Positions 16,294-26,489 of a DNA stretch of 64,000 nucleotides are shown here, one piece after another. This DNA is from Flavobacteriaceae bacterium S0862 (GTDB lineage: Bacteria; Bacteroidota; Bacteroidia; Flavobacteriales; Flavobacteriaceae), in assembly GCA_023015825.1 (NCBI GenBank), contig JALKAW010000006.1:124001-188000 (forward strand), read 5' to 3'. The notes under the pieces are model-generated. The model did not search any database, was not told the origin of the DNA, and saw only the letters and a list, made by a program, of their open reading frames with translations. The translations under genes and the position numbers were made by a program. Each line of letters opens with the position of its first letter. Position 1 is the stretch's first letter.

Positions 16294-18110
16294 TTAGTAT
16301 CTTCATTATTATTCAGTCCAGAAAATTTACGTTCGAGTTCAGCTTGAAATTCTTCCATAACAGGGCGTACGGTACTTTCAGGTAAGTCGGCAATTTTAAT
16401 ATACATTAATCCATCAACTGCATTGTTGAATAAAGGATCTACATTAAATGCAACTAGTTTTGCATTTTGCTTAATGTATTTTTTAAGAAGTACAGGTAAA
16501 CGTAACGCTCCTGGTTCAACCTCGTCAATAATTTTATCAAACTTATTAAGATCTGCTTCTGTGGCATCAAAAACAAAGTCTTTGTCTGCATCTTTTAGTT
16601 TTACTTTAAACTCTTTTTTAGGATGTACATATTGTGCTACATAAGGATCGTAATAATGAGATTTCATAAATTCGATCATCAGTGATTTTGAAAAGTTTGA
16701 AAACTGATTACTAATACTCACACCACCAATTAAATATTTATGCTCCGGAAAACGAAGTGTTGTATGCACAATGCCTTTCCAAAGTAAAAATAATGGCATT
16801 GGTTTTTGTTGATATTCTTTAATAATAAAGGCACGTCCCATTTCAATAGATTGGCTCATCATTTTATAAAGCTCAGGTTCAAACCTAAATAAGTCTTGTA
16901 AATAAAAGCCATCAATACCATAAGCTTCAAAAATTTTAGAACCTAATCCCATTCTGTAAGCACCAGCCAATGCTTTGTTTTCAACATCCCAAAGAAACAT
17001 ATGGTGATAATAGGTATCAAATTTATCTAGGTCGATAGCCTCATTGGTACCTTCTCCAACTTCTCTAAAAGTAATTTCTCTTAACCGACCAATTTCACGT
17101 AAAATATTTGGTATTTGTTGAGCATGACATAAGTAAACCTCATAGTTTTTACTCTTTAAAAGTCTACAGTCATTTTGGTTTAAAGTCTCAACTTCAGCAA
17201 TCATACTTTCAGTGCTTACAGGAGTGACGATGTTTTTTGGAGCTTTAGGAACTTTTAAACTAGATTGAAAGTTGTCAAGTCTTTTTGGCTTATCAAAAAC
17301 ATTCGATAACATATATGTTTTACGTCTAATAAACTCCGAAAAATCTTTTAAAGATTCATGCTCTTTTTGATCTTTTACAGAAATAGGTTTTCCTACTCTA
17401 ACCTTAATGGTTCTATGCTTTTGTGTTAGTAATTCTGAAGGTAATTTAGCAGTTCGTAATGTGTCGCTAATTTTAGAAAGTCTATAAAACAAACGACTAT
17501 TTTTTGCATGAAAATAAATGGGAACCACAGGAACTTCAGCTTTTTTAACCAATTTCATAGCAACTTCTTCCCAGGGTTTGTCAACAACTAGTTTGCCATC
17601 TCTATAAGTTGAAACTTCACCTGCTGGAAAAACACCTAATGGATGTCCTTGCTTTAAGTGTAATAAAGAATTTTTAAAACCAGCAATACTAGATTTTACA
17701 TCTTTTCTATCCTCAAATGGATTTACAGGCATGATATAAGGTTTTAATGGCTCAATGCGATGTAATAAGAAGTTTCCAATGATTTTAAAATCACTTCGTT
17801 GCTCAATCATTAATTTGAGTAATAAAATACCATCAATACCACCTAATGGATGATTTGAAACGGTGATGTAGGCACCATCTTTTGGAAGGCGTTTTAAGTC
17901 TTCATCTGGGATCTCAAACTTAATTTGAAAATCGTCTAAAAGTGCATTTAAAAACGGAAGGTCGTTGAGGTGTTTATTTCTATTATAAATTTTATTAATG
18001 GTAGAAATATTAAGGACTTTTATTAGTACCCATCCGAAAAAAGTACCAATAAATCCATACTTATCAGCATGAATGGCTTTTGCTACTTCTTTTGCGGTTA
18101 CTAATCCCAT
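16290..18110 (-). CDS. Two-domain aminolipid acyltransferase (OlsF-like)
   Basis: 606 residues joining two acyltransferases. The N-terminal PlsC-like O-acyltransferase has NHPLGGIDG (His87, Asp93) and FPAGEVS. The C-terminal GNAT-type N-acyltransferase has LREITFREVGEGTNEAIDLDKFD, the OlsB signature. The same order occurs in OlsF, which makes ornithine lipids in Flavobacterium johnsoniae; in Bacteroides, separate GlsB and GlsA make glycine lipids. Expected action: acylate an amino acid amine from acyl-ACP, then its hydroxy-fatty acid. The head group cannot be told from sequence. Acts at the inner membrane. It follows aspartate kinase on the minus strand. Confidence 0.88.
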   Translation of the reverse strand: MGLVTAKEVAKAIHADKYGFIGTFFGWVLIKVLNISTINKIYNRNKHLNDLPFLNALLDDFQIKFEIPDEDLKRLPKDGAYITVSNHPLGGIDGILLLKLMIEQRSDFKIIGNFLLHRIEPLKPYIMPVNPFEDRKDVKSSIAGFKNSLLHLKQGHPLGVFPAGEVSTYRDGKLVVDKPWEEVAMKLVKKAEVPVVPIYFHAKNSRLFYRLSKISDTLRTAKLPSELLTQKHRTIKVRVGKPISVKDQKEHESLKDFSEFIRRKTYMLSNVFDKPKRLDNFQSSLKVPKAPKNIVTPVSTESMIAEVETLNQNDCRLLKSKNYEVYLCHAQQIPNILREIGRLREITFREVGEGTNEAIDLDKFDTYYHHMFLWDVENKALAGAYRMGLGSKIFEAYGIDGFYLQDLFRFEPELYKMMSQSIEMGRAFIIKEYQQKPMPLFLLWKGIVHTTLRFPEHKYLIGGVSISNQFSNFSKSLMIEFMKSHYYDPYVAQYVHPKKEFKVKLKDADKDFVFDATEADLNKFDKIIDEVEPGALRLPVLLKKYIKQNAKLVAFNVDPLFNNAVDGLMYIKIADLPESTVRPVMEEFQAELERKFSGLNNNEDTN

Positions 18111-18179
18111 TTGGTTGTGTTATTGAAAGAATTACAAACCTAATCAATTTTTTTATATCAATAAAGACAATTTTAGGTC

Positions 18180-19430
18180 TTATTTTGTTACAATTTGAAC
18201 GGTTTCTTGATAGATTTGTTTCAATAAAACGGTTTTATCTTTCTCTAAAGCTTTAATAGCTTGACTGTTATAATGGCGAATAGTATAAAGCGATACATTT
18301 TTAAAATAATCGACCTTGAATTTTGCTTTAAGATGCAGCAATAATTCTTCAAGATTATTATAATTATTATCGACACAAACCGAAAAACTTATAGCAGAAT
18401 TTTGAATAACATCTACTTTCATCTTGTATTGATGTAATAATTGAAAGATATGACTAATATTTTTTTCTACAATAAACGAGAAATCTAATGAAGAAAGCGA
18501 AAGTAATACCTGATTTTTCTTAACTATAAAACAAGGGATTTTAGGGTCAATATTTATTCCTTTACTAACAGAAGTACCTTTTTTTGTAGGGTTTTTAAAT
18601 GACTTTACAAATAAAGGAATCTCTTTTCTTTGTAATGGTTGTAACGTTTTTGGATGAATGACAGACGCTCCAAAAAATGCCAATTCGATAGCTTCTCTAT
18701 AGGATATTTTATGTAATAATTGAGCATTTTCAAAATATCTTGGATCCGCATTTAAAACACCAGGAACGTCTTTCCAAATAGTAACACTTTCGGCATTTAA
18801 ACAATAAGCAAAAATAGCTGCGGTATAATCACTCCCCTCTCTACCTAAAGTGGTAGAAAAATTATTTTTATCACTAGCTATAAAACCTTGGAAAATGTTT
18901 AGAACAGAAGTATTTATATTGTTTGAAATATTATTTTGAGTGGTATCCCAATTTACGGTGGCATTTCTATAATAGCTATCTGTTTTTATAAACTCTCTAG
19001 CGTCTAACAAGTTGTTTTTTATGCCTAATTCAGCAAGAAAATTACTAATAATAGTTGTAGAAGCAAGTTCTCCAAATCCAACTACTTGGTCGTATACAAA
19101 GTTGTAGTCAGGTGATTTATTTCTGTTAAAAAAAATATTTAACTCTTCAAAAAGATTTGCTACGGTTTTAAAAACTGGATGGTTTTCATTTTCAAAAAGA
19201 TCTAATAAAATAGCATTATGAAATTTTTTAACTTCTTGAATAGAACTTTGAAGTTCTTTAATATTGTTTAAATAATTGTTAATAACGCCTTCTAGGGCAT
19301 TGGTTGTTTTACCCATAGCCGAAACAATTACCAAAGTGTTATCGTATCCAACGGTTTGTAATACTTTAGCTAGATTCTTTACACCTTCGGCATCTTTAAC
19401 CGATGCACCACCAAATTTAAATATGCGCAT
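18180..19430 (-). CDS. lysC: Aspartate kinase, monofunctional
   Basis: Phosphorylates L-aspartate, the first step to lysine, diaminopimelate, threonine and methionine. The opening FKFGGASVKDAEGV is the ATP/aspartate site, and GREGSDYTAAIFA is the conserved kinase core. Roughly the last 120 residues form an ACT-type regulatory region, so feedback control by lysine or threonine is likely. There is no homoserine dehydrogenase domain (416 residues). Its ATG shares a base with the stop of the upstream acetyltransferase (TAATG), indicating coupled translation. Confidence 0.93.
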   Translation of the reverse strand: MRIFKFGGASVKDAEGVKNLAKVLQTVGYDNTLVIVSAMGKTTNALEGVINNYLNNIKELQSSIQEVKKFHNAILLDLFENENHPVFKTVANLFEELNIFFNRNKSPDYNFVYDQVVGFGELASTTIISNFLAELGIKNNLLDAREFIKTDSYYRNATVNWDTTQNNISNNINTSVLNIFQGFIASDKNNFSTTLGREGSDYTAAIFAYCLNAESVTIWKDVPGVLNADPRYFENAQLLHKISYREAIELAFFGASVIHPKTLQPLQRKEIPLFVKSFKNPTKKGTSVSKGINIDPKIPCFIVKKNQVLLSLSSLDFSFIVEKNISHIFQLLHQYKMKVDVIQNSAISFSVCVDNNYNNLEELLLHLKAKFKVDYFKNVSLYTIRHYNSQAIKALEKDKTVLLKQIYQETVQIVTK

Positions 19431-19912
19431 TAACTTAAGTTTGCTATATAGTTCTTAATTCCACTTTCATCTAGATGTACTACGTTCCAATCACGCAATA
19501 CTTTTGCACCTTTGCGTTCGTATAATTTTATGGCACCATCATTCCAACTTATAACTTCCCAATTTATACGTTTTACACCTAGACTGTGACCATATTTTAC
19601 AACTTCATCAAGTAAAGAAGTACCAATACCATGATTTCTCATGTCTTGAGAAACGATTAAATCTTCAAGGTGAAGGATTTTGCCTTTCCAAGTAGAAAAT
19701 CGGTTGTAGACAACGGCTGCACCAACAACTTTATTATTAGTTTCGGCAACAAAGCATTTAAAAGCTGGGTTGTTTCCAAAACCATCTTCAATCAAACTAG
19801 TGGTTGTTACTTCAACGGCATCTGGTTCTTTTTCGAAAACAGCTAATTCTTTAATAAGCCCTAATACACTGGGCATATCATTTTTAGTAGCATCTCTAAT
19901 TGTAAAATTCAT
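19430..19912 (-). CDS. GNAT N-acetyltransferase, diamine-acetyltransferase-like
   Basis: 160 residues. TIRDATKNDMPSVLGLIKELAVFEKEPDAV at the start and VSQDMRNHGIGTSLLDEVV as the acetyl-CoA loop match the spermidine/spermine- and thialysine-acetyltransferase branch of GNAT. Substrate is not proven. It is the first gene of a minus-strand unit with aspartate kinase and the OlsF-like acyltransferase. Confidence 0.88.
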   Translation of the reverse strand: MNFTIRDATKNDMPSVLGLIKELAVFEKEPDAVEVTTTSLIEDGFGNNPAFKCFVAETNNKVVGAAVVYNRFSTWKGKILHLEDLIVSQDMRNHGIGTSLLDEVVKYGHSLGVKRINWEVISWNDGAIKLYERKGAKVLRDWNVVHLDESGIKNYIANLS

Positions 19913-19993
19913 TATAATTATCTAGGAAATTAATAAGGCCAAAGATAGTTTAAAGTTGATAATATTGTTTATTTATTATATAACGAAACTCTA

Positions 19994-20020
19994 TAAATTT
20001 GTTAAAAAGTACGATATTTG
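19994..20020 (+). promoter_or_regulatory. Predicted promoter region of fbp
   Basis: Contains TAAATTTG (19994-20001) and GATATTTG (20013-20020), both -7-like. The second covers the TTG at 20018, arguing that this TTG is promoter and that translation starts at ATG 20045. Confidence 0.5.
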
Positions 20021-20044
20021 CACAAAATTAATGTTCAACCATAT

Positions 20045-21052
20045 ATGTCTCAAAGAAAACAAACTTTAGGAGAATTTATTATAGAAAATCAGCAATCGTT
20101 TAAGTATACTTCTGGTGAGCTTTCACGATTAATAAATGCTATTCGTTTAGCGGCTAAAGTGGTTAATCATGAGGTGAATAAAGCTGGATTAGTTGATATT
20201 ATTGGTGAGGCTGGTGATACAAATATTCAGGGTGAAGATCAGCAAAAATTAGATGTTTTCGCAAATGATTTGTTTATAAAAGCTATGACTAGACGTAATA
20301 TTGTTTGTGGTATTGCAAGTGAAGAGGAAGACGATTTTGTAGCAATTAATAGTCAAGACGAGAATAATCAAAATAAATATGTGGTATTAATCGACCCTTT
20401 AGATGGATCATCAAATATTGATGTTAATGTATCTGTAGGTACAATTTTTTCTATTTATAGACGTGTAACCGAAGTTGGAACTCCTGTAATAATTGATGAT
20501 TTTTTACAGAAAGGAAACAAACAAGTAGCTGCTGGTTATGTTATTTATGGAACATCAACCATGCTAGTATACACGACTGGAGATGGGGTTAATGGATTTA
20601 CATTAAATCCAGCTATCGGTACATTTTACTTGTCGCATCCAAACATGCAATTTCCTGAAGATGGACAAATTTATTCGGTAAATGAAGGAAATTATATTCA
20701 TTTCCCCCAAGGGATTAAAGATTATATAAAATATTGCCAGATGGAAGAAGGGGATAGACCATATACTAGTAGATATATAGGTTCTTTAGTGTCTGACTTT
20801 CATAGAAATATGATTAAGGGGGGTATATATATGTATCCAAAAAGTTCAATGAACTCAAATGGAAAATTGAGATTATTGTACGAATGCAATCCAATGGCAT
20901 ATATCGCCGAACAGGCTAATGGTAGAGCTAGTGATGGATTTACAAGAATTATGGATATAGAACCAACCAAACTACACCAACGTGTGCCTTTTTTATGTGG
21001 TAGTAAGAATATGGTTAAAAAGGTTGAAGAGTTTATGGAAAAGGCTAAATAA
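20045..21052 (+). CDS. fbp: Fructose-1,6-bisphosphatase, class I
   Basis: Removes the 1-phosphate of fructose-1,6-bisphosphate in gluconeogenesis. Metal-binding residues stand in [20 protein letters not shown], and the substrate region in [20 protein letters not shown]. The length of 335 residues is typical. I use ATG 20045 ([11 protein letters not shown]), which matches where the family starts and leaves room for a promoter; the TTG at 20018 would add nine residues overlapping a -7 box. A bidirectional terminator follows. Confidence 0.95.
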   Translation: MSQRKQTLGEFIIENQQSFKYTSGELSRLINAIRLAAKVVNHEVNKAGLVDIIGEAGDTNIQGEDQQKLDVFANDLFIKAMTRRNIVCGIASEEEDDFVAINSQDENNQNKYVVLIDPLDGSSNIDVNVSVGTIFSIYRRVTEVGTPVIIDDFLQKGNKQVAAGYVIYGTSTMLVYTTGDGVNGFTLNPAIGTFYLSHPNMQFPEDGQIYSVNEGNYIHFPQGIKDYIKYCQMEEGDRPYTSRYIGSLVSDFHRNMIKGGIYMYPKSSMNSNGKLRLLYECNPMAYIAEQANGRASDGFTRIMDIEPTKLHQRVPFLCGSKNMVKKVEEFMEKAK

Positions 21053-21069
21053 AAAACAAAATTTAAACA

Positions 21070-21102
21070 TAAAAAAAGCGAACTTTTCAGTTCGCTTTTT
21101 TT
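21070..21102. terminator. Bidirectional terminator between fbp and the TerB-like gene
   Basis: AGCGAAC pairs with GTTCGCT around a six-base loop. The flanking A-run and T-run make it work on both strands for the convergent genes. Confidence 0.9.
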
Positions 21103-21116
21103 ATGGTGTTATATGA

Positions 21117-21548
21117 TTATTGATTCATTGTTTTCATTTCTTCAGTAAATGTGTCTAAATCAACATTTTGGTGTACTAACTTAAGTGCCTTATCAGTAAT
21201 ATATTTTGCGTTTTCAGCTTTAAAACCTAAACCAATAGCAAATTTCTTGAGCATTTTTATTTGATCTTTACCTTCAATGTGATCTGCCCAAACCATTCTT
21301 GCTAAATCGTACAAACGCTCTAAACGCCTATCATACGATAAAGGAGGGTTGATAGGATGAGATTTATAATCTTTTAATATCTTTTTATATTCTTGCTCCG
21401 AAATATTTAAATTTCTAGCTAAACGATCTAAAAATGCTTTTTCAGCTTCATTAATAACATCGTCGCTCATAGCAACTCTTACAATAGCTGCAAAATGGTC
21501 TTCATTTCGTTGTTTAAAACCACTATCGAATAAATCTAAAATTGACAT
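21117..21548 (-). CDS. TerB-like protein
   Basis: 143 residues, all helical and cytoplasmic. The order of acidic residues in VAMSDDVINEAEKAFLDRLARNLNIS and the YDLARMVWADHIEGKDQIKMLKKFAIGLGF segment match the TerB-like fold, which binds metal ions through clustered acidic side chains. There are no other ter genes nearby, so a role in tellurite resistance is not implied. It is convergent with fbp. Confidence 0.82.
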   Translation of the reverse strand: MSILDLFDSGFKQRNEDHFAAIVRVAMSDDVINEAEKAFLDRLARNLNISEQEYKKILKDYKSHPINPPLSYDRRLERLYDLARMVWADHIEGKDQIKMLKKFAIGLGFKAENAKYITDKALKLVHQNVDLDTFTEEMKTMNQ

Positions 21549-21635
21549 AACTTGAAATTATTTTTGTGATGCAAATATAATATTATTAATACTTTTTTGT
21601 TCTATAAAAGGTAAAATTCTAATCAACAATTATTA

Positions 21636-21643
21636 TATATTTG
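21636..21643 (+). promoter_or_regulatory. Predicted -7 box (TATATTTG) for mfd
   Basis: Matches TAnnTTTG and lies 16 bases before the GTG start of mfd, leaving a short leader. Confidence 0.5.
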
Positions 21644-21659
21644 TTTCAAAATTTTCTTA

Positions 21660-24600
21660 GTGAGTAAAACTACAATCTCGCAAACTTTTTCACAGTCTTT
21701 GCAACAGCAAAAATTGCAATCTTCTATTGCTATAAATCAAACTCAAACACATTTAAAAGGTCTTATTGGGTCCTCTTTTTCGTTTGTAATTACTAATGCC
21801 TTTAATGAAGCCAACAAACCATTTTTACTGGTTTTTAATGATAAAGAAGAGGCGGCTTATTATTTAAACGATTTAGAACAATTGCTTAATGAAAAAGATG
21901 TGTTATTCTATCCGGGAAGTTACCGTAGACCTTATCAGCTAGAAGAGACCGATAATGCCAATGTGTTACTTAGAGCTGAGGTTTTAAACAGAATAAATTC
22001 TAGAAAAAAACCAGCGATTATAGTAACGTATCCAGATGCTCTTTTTGAAAAGGTTGTGACTAGAAAGGAGTTGGAACGGAATACTTTAAAGATTTCAAAA
22101 GACGATAATTTATCAATCGATTTTGTAAATGAAGTATTGTTTGAATATAAATTTAAACGTGTTGATTTTGTGACCGAACCTGGTGAATTTTCTGTAAGAG
22201 GAGGTATTGTAGATGTGTTTTCTTTTTCACATGATGAGCCTTATCGGATTGAGTTTTTTGGAGATGAAGTAGATAGTATTCGTACGTTTGATGTAGAAAC
22301 ACAATTATCAACAGAACAGGTAAGAAAAATCAACATTATTCCAAATGTTGCCAATAAGTTTTTAGAAGAAAGCAGACAAAGTTTCTTAAAGTATATTGCT
22401 CAAAAAACAGTGATTTTCACTAAAAACACTGATTTGCTCTTTACAAGAATTGACGATTTTTATTGTAAAGCTGTCGAAGCATTTAATAATCTACCTTCTG
22501 AGATTAAACACGCAGAGCCAGAAGCACTTTTTTGTAATTCAGCATTATTAAAAAGACAACTGCTGGATTTTACTTTGGTTGAGTTTGGTAATGTTGCTGT
22601 TATGTCGAATGAATTAGAAACGTCACAAACTATTGAGTTTAATATTTCACCGCAGCCTTCATTTAATAAACAATTTGACTTATTAATTGATAACTTAAAT
22701 ACTAATCATAATAAAGGCTACACTAACTATATTAGTTGTGTTTCTGAACAACAAGCTAAACGGTTTCATGACATTTTTGACGATGTAGAGCAAGATGTGC
22801 ATTATAAGACTTTTGTGTTGTCTTTGTATCAAGGATTTATTGACCATGACAACAAAATTGTTTGTTATACAGACCATCAAATATTTGAGCGTTACCATAA
22901 ATTTCATCTTAAAAATGGATATGCTAAAAAGCAAGCAATTACATTAAAAGAACTAACAAATTTAGATGTTGGCGATTACGTAACACATATAGATCATGGT
23001 ATTGGTCGTTTTGGAGGCTTGCAAAAAATTGATGTTGAAGGTAAAAAGCAAGAGGCGATAAAATTGGTTTATGACGAACGCGATGTACTGTATTTGAGCA
23101 TACATTCATTGCACAAAATCACGAAATTTAATGGTAAAGATGGCAAACCTCCAAAGATTTACAAATTAGGAAGCAAAGCTTGGAAAACTCTTAAACAAAA
23201 AACTAAATCTCGTGTAAAAGAAATTGCTTTTAACCTTATTAAACTATATGCAAAGCGTAAATTAGAAAAAGGCTATCAATATCTCCCAGATAGTTACATG
23301 CAACACGAGTTGGAAGCATCTTTTGTTTACGAAGATACACCAGACCAAATTACAGCAACTGCTGATATCAAGGCAGACATGGAAAGTGAACAACCAATGG
23401 ACCGTTTGGTGTGTGGCGATGTTGGTTTTGGTAAAACCGAAGTTGCTATTAGAGCAGCATTTAAAGCAGTTGATAATGGGAAGCAAGTCGCTATTCTAGT
23501 GCCTACAACCATTTTGGCGTATCAACATTATAGAACCTTAACAGAACGCTTAAAAGATTTTCCAGTTACTGTAGATTATCTTAATAGATTTAGAACTGCT
23601 AAGCAAAAACGTGAAACCTTAGAGGGACTTGAAAATGGAAGGGTTGATATTATTATCGGAACACATCAATTAGTAAATAAGAATGTAAAGTTTAAAGATT
23701 TGGGTCTACTTATTGTTGATGAAGAGCAAAAATTTGGTGTCGCTGTCAAAGAAAAATTAAAGACCATTAAAGAAAATGTAGATGTGTTGACCTTAACAGC
23801 AACGCCAATACCTCGAACGCTTCAGTTTAGTTTAATGGCAGCTAGAGATTTATCAGTAATTACAACGCCTCCACCAAATCGCTACCCTATTGAAAGTCAT
23901 GTAATTCGTTTTAATGAAGAAACCATTCGCGATGCTGTGAGTTACGAAATTCAACGTGGTGGACAAATATTTTTCATCCATAATCGTATTGAAAACATTA
24001 AGGAAGTTGCTGGTATGATTCAGCGTTTGGTTCCTGATGCTAAAATAGGTATTGGTCATGGACGAATGGAAGGCAAAAAACTTGAGCAGCTCATGCTAGC
24101 TTTTATGAATGGTGAATTTGATGTGTTGGTTAGTACTACTATTGTTGAAAGCGGATTAGATGTGCCAAACGCCAACACTATTTTTATTAATAATGCTAAT
24201 AATTTTGGACTGAGTGATTTGCACCAAATGCGAGGACGTGTTGGTAGAAGTAATAAAAAAGCATTTTGCTATTTCATCACTCCAGAATATTCAGCGATGA
24301 CCAATGATGCTAGAAAGCGCATTACAGCTTTGGAGCAACATACCGAACTTGGAAGTGGCTTCAATATAGCTATGAAAGATCTTGAAATTCGTGGTGCTGG
24401 CGATTTGCTTGGTGGTGAACAAAGCGGGTTCATTAATGAAATTGGATTTGACACGTATCAAAAAATATTGAATGAAGCTATAGATGAACTAAAGGAGAAT
24501 GAGTTTAAAGACTTGTACAATGATGAAGGAAAAGAAAAAACCTATGTAAAAGATATAACAATCGACACCGATTTCGAGTTATTATTTCCAGATGATTATG

Positions 24601-25010
24601 TGAACAATATAGCCGAACGTTTAAACTTATACACCGAATTAAATGAGCTTAAAACTGAGGAAGAATTGGAGGCTTTTGAGACAAGATTAGTTGACCGCTT
24701 TGGCGAATTGCCAGTTCAAGTTGTAGACCTTTTAAACAGTGTTCGCATTAAATGGATAGCAGCCAAGTTAGGTTTCGAAAAATTAATAATGAAACAAAAC
24801 AAGTGCATCGGCTATTTTATAAAAGATCAGCAGAGTAGTTTTTACCAAAGTGCTGGCTTTACCAAAGTGTTACAATACATTCAAAATCATCCAACTGCTT
24901 GTAAAATGAAAGAAAAACAAACACGTCAAGGTTTACGATTATTGCTTACTTTTGAAAATATAAAATCGGTAGATAATGCTTTAAAAGCATTACAACCCAT
25001 TTTGGCTTGA
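21660..25010 (+). CDS. mfd: Transcription-repair coupling factor
   Basis: ATP-driven DNA translocase that removes RNA polymerase stalled at lesions and recruits UvrA. Domains in order: UvrB-like N-terminal module (about residues 1-250); the RNA polymerase-interacting CarD-like domain starting at LDVGDYVTHIDHGIGRF near residue 436; two RecA-like helicase domains with Walker A GDVGFGKTE near residue 586 and DEEQ near 687; and a C-terminal TRCF domain. The length of 1116 residues is normal. The start is GTG at 21660, placed right behind a -7 box. Confidence 0.97.
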   Translation: MSKTTISQTFSQSLQQQKLQSSIAINQTQTHLKGLIGSSFSFVITNAFNEANKPFLLVFNDKEEAAYYLNDLEQLLNEKDVLFYPGSYRRPYQLEETDNANVLLRAEVLNRINSRKKPAIIVTYPDALFEKVVTRKELERNTLKISKDDNLSIDFVNEVLFEYKFKRVDFVTEPGEFSVRGGIVDVFSFSHDEPYRIEFFGDEVDSIRTFDVETQLSTEQVRKINIIPNVANKFLEESRQSFLKYIAQKTVIFTKNTDLLFTRIDDFYCKAVEAFNNLPSEIKHAEPEALFCNSALLKRQLLDFTLVEFGNVAVMSNELETSQTIEFNISPQPSFNKQFDLLIDNLNTNHNKGYTNYISCVSEQQAKRFHDIFDDVEQDVHYKTFVLSLYQGFIDHDNKIVCYTDHQIFERYHKFHLKNGYAKKQAITLKELTNLDVGDYVTHIDHGIGRFGGLQKIDVEGKKQEAIKLVYDERDVLYLSIHSLHKITKFNGKDGKPPKIYKLGSKAWKTLKQKTKSRVKEIAFNLIKLYAKRKLEKGYQYLPDSYMQHELEASFVYEDTPDQITATADIKADMESEQPMDRLVCGDVGFGKTEVAIRAAFKAVDNGKQVAILVPTTILAYQHYRTLTERLKDFPVTVDYLNRFRTAKQKRETLEGLENGRVDIIIGTHQLVNKNVKFKDLGLLIVDEEQKFGVAVKEKLKTIKENVDVLTLTATPIPRTLQFSLMAARDLSVITTPPPNRYPIESHVIRFNEETIRDAVSYEIQRGGQIFFIHNRIENIKEVAGMIQRLVPDAKIGIGHGRMEGKKLEQLMLAFMNGEFDVLVSTTIVESGLDVPNANTIFINNANNFGLSDLHQMRGRVGRSNKKAFCYFITPEYSAMTNDARKRITALEQHTELGSGFNIAMKDLEIRGAGDLLGGEQSGFINEIGFDTYQKILNEAIDELKENEFKDLYNDEGKEKTYVKDITIDTDFELLFPDDYVNNIAERLNLYTELNELKTEEELEAFETRLVDRFGELPVQVVDLLNSVRIKWIAAKLGFEKLIMKQNKCIGYFIKDQQSSFYQSAGFTKVLQYIQNHPTACKMKEKQTRQGLRLLLTFENIKSVDNALKALQPILA

Positions 25011-25052
25011 TTATTGAATAATTAAAATTAAAAAAATACGTGACCATTAAGC

Positions 25053-25071
25053 TTAATAAGGGTCTTATTAA
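25053..25071 (+). other. Hairpin before the TlpA-like gene
   Basis: TTAATAAG and CTTATTAA pair perfectly around GGT, 12 bases before the next ATG. There is no T-run, so a 5' leader structure or a weak mfd terminator are both possible. Confidence 0.4.
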
Positions 25072-25083
25072 TAAATAATTACA

Positions 25084-26412
25084 ATGTTGAAAAAACTAAT
25101 TTTCATCCTCTCAATCTTTCCAACTTTTTTAATGGCGCAACATACCATTAAGGGAACTTTTTCTCCTGCTGAAGATTATCCTTTTGCTGTGCTATATAAA
25201 GTAACTCCAACATCTACTTTGTACGTAGCAAATACTCAAATGGATGAGGAGGGTAATTTTCAATTTGATCTTGATTCTACAGCTACTCAGGGGATGTATA
25301 GATTGGTTTATGCATTGCCACAAGAAGAATTTAATTTCGATATCATTTATAATGCAAAAGAAGATGTCTCACTAACATTTAATGCTGAAACAGGAGTCGA
25401 TTTTAAAGCATCTATAGAAAACACATTAATGATTTCGTATACAAATAGTATGTCACTTATCAGTCAAAGCATTGGTAATTTTTACAATCAACAAAGTCAG
25501 GATAGTCTAACATTAATGGCTATCTTTAAAACTCAAAAAGAGACTCAGATAGAATACGAAAAGGCGGCTGAAGGAACTATAGTGAGCGACTTCATAAGAG
25601 CTAATAAGCCTTATGTTCCTAATAGTTATGAAGATATTGCCAGGTATATCACTAATATAAAAAAGCACTTTTTTGATTTTGTCGATTTTAATAATGAAAC
25701 ACTACAGAGCTCAAATTTCTTAATTGACCGTGTGTCTAATTATGTGTTTGGGATGGCATCTACAAATGAAGATGAAATTGATATATACAAACGTAATATC
25801 GACGAGGTATATTCGGCAATGAAAAAAGCTCAACCAGAAATTAAAAGCACACTACTAGAAATAATTTGGCAGCAAATGGTTGATACAAATTTTGATAGCG
25901 TAGCCAATTATATTTCTGATAGGTATTTAATTAAACTTGCAGAATCTTTAAAAGATACTGAATTAGTAAATGGACTCAAACAATTTAAGAGTTTGTCCAT
26001 AGGCAATAAAGCACCAGAATTTGATGTATTTATTGAAGAAAATGGTGAAAGAACTCCAATTTCGATATACGATTTAGATGTAGCTAAAAAGTATATCCTT
26101 GTGTTTTGGAGTAGTTCATGTTCGCATTGTTTACAGGAAATCCCACAACTGCAAGCACACCTAAAAAGCTTGAATAATCCTGATTACAAAGTCATTGCCG
26201 TTGGCTTAGAAGATGATACGTATTTATGGGAAAAGGAGATTACTAAATATCCTGAATTTATGCACGTACTTGGTATGGGAAAATGGGAAAACAAAATTGG
26301 AAATAGTTACAATGTAAATGCTACGCCCACGTATTTTATTTTAGATAGCGAGAAAAAAATATTTGCAAAACCTTATGATATTAGCGTGTTAAAAGAGTAC
26401 TTAAGTAATTAA
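25084..26412 (+). CDS. Exported TlpA-like thiol-disulfide protein
   Basis: 442 residues with a signal peptide ending near FLMAQ. The first 300 residues resemble the N-terminal module of Bacteroidota TlpA proteins: a beta-rich part (HTIKGTFSPAEDYPFAVLYK) followed by helices. The C-terminal 130 residues are a thioredoxin fold with active site CSHC (Cys346, Cys349) and a cis-Pro in NATPTYFI. It probably reduces or shuffles disulfides in the periplasm; its electron donor is not in the window. Confidence 0.88.
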   Translation: MLKKLIFILSIFPTFLMAQHTIKGTFSPAEDYPFAVLYKVTPTSTLYVANTQMDEEGNFQFDLDSTATQGMYRLVYALPQEEFNFDIIYNAKEDVSLTFNAETGVDFKASIENTLMISYTNSMSLISQSIGNFYNQQSQDSLTLMAIFKTQKETQIEYEKAAEGTIVSDFIRANKPYVPNSYEDIARYITNIKKHFFDFVDFNNETLQSSNFLIDRVSNYVFGMASTNEDEIDIYKRNIDEVYSAMKKAQPEIKSTLLEIIWQQMVDTNFDSVANYISDRYLIKLAESLKDTELVNGLKQFKSLSIGNKAPEFDVFIEENGERTPISIYDLDVAKKYILVFWSSSCSHCLQEIPQLQAHLKSLNNPDYKVIAVGLEDDTYLWEKEITKYPEFMHVLGMGKWENKIGNSYNVNATPTYFILDSEKKIFAKPYDISVLKEYLSN

Positions 26413-26469
26413 TTCTATTATTCTGCAATAGATGAATAACCCACTTTTATTTAGGTTATAATTTATGAG

Positions 26470-26489
26470 ATTTTCACTTTTGTGAAAAT
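26470..26489. other. Hairpin in the gap between convergent genes
   Basis: ATTTTCAC pairs with GTGAAAAT around TTTT, at the end of yraN. No clear T-run follows; it may be a weak terminator for either convergent gene. Confidence 0.4.

Noticed and set aside
21117-21548. Tellurite resistance locus
   Set aside because: Only a TerB-like protein is present with no other ter genes, so no resistance system is claimed.
22469-22485. Possible fifth copy of the dispersed repeat inside mfd
   Set aside because: Only GTCGAAGCAT matches; there are no paired arms or GAG core, and the residues (AVEAF) fit normal mfd coding.
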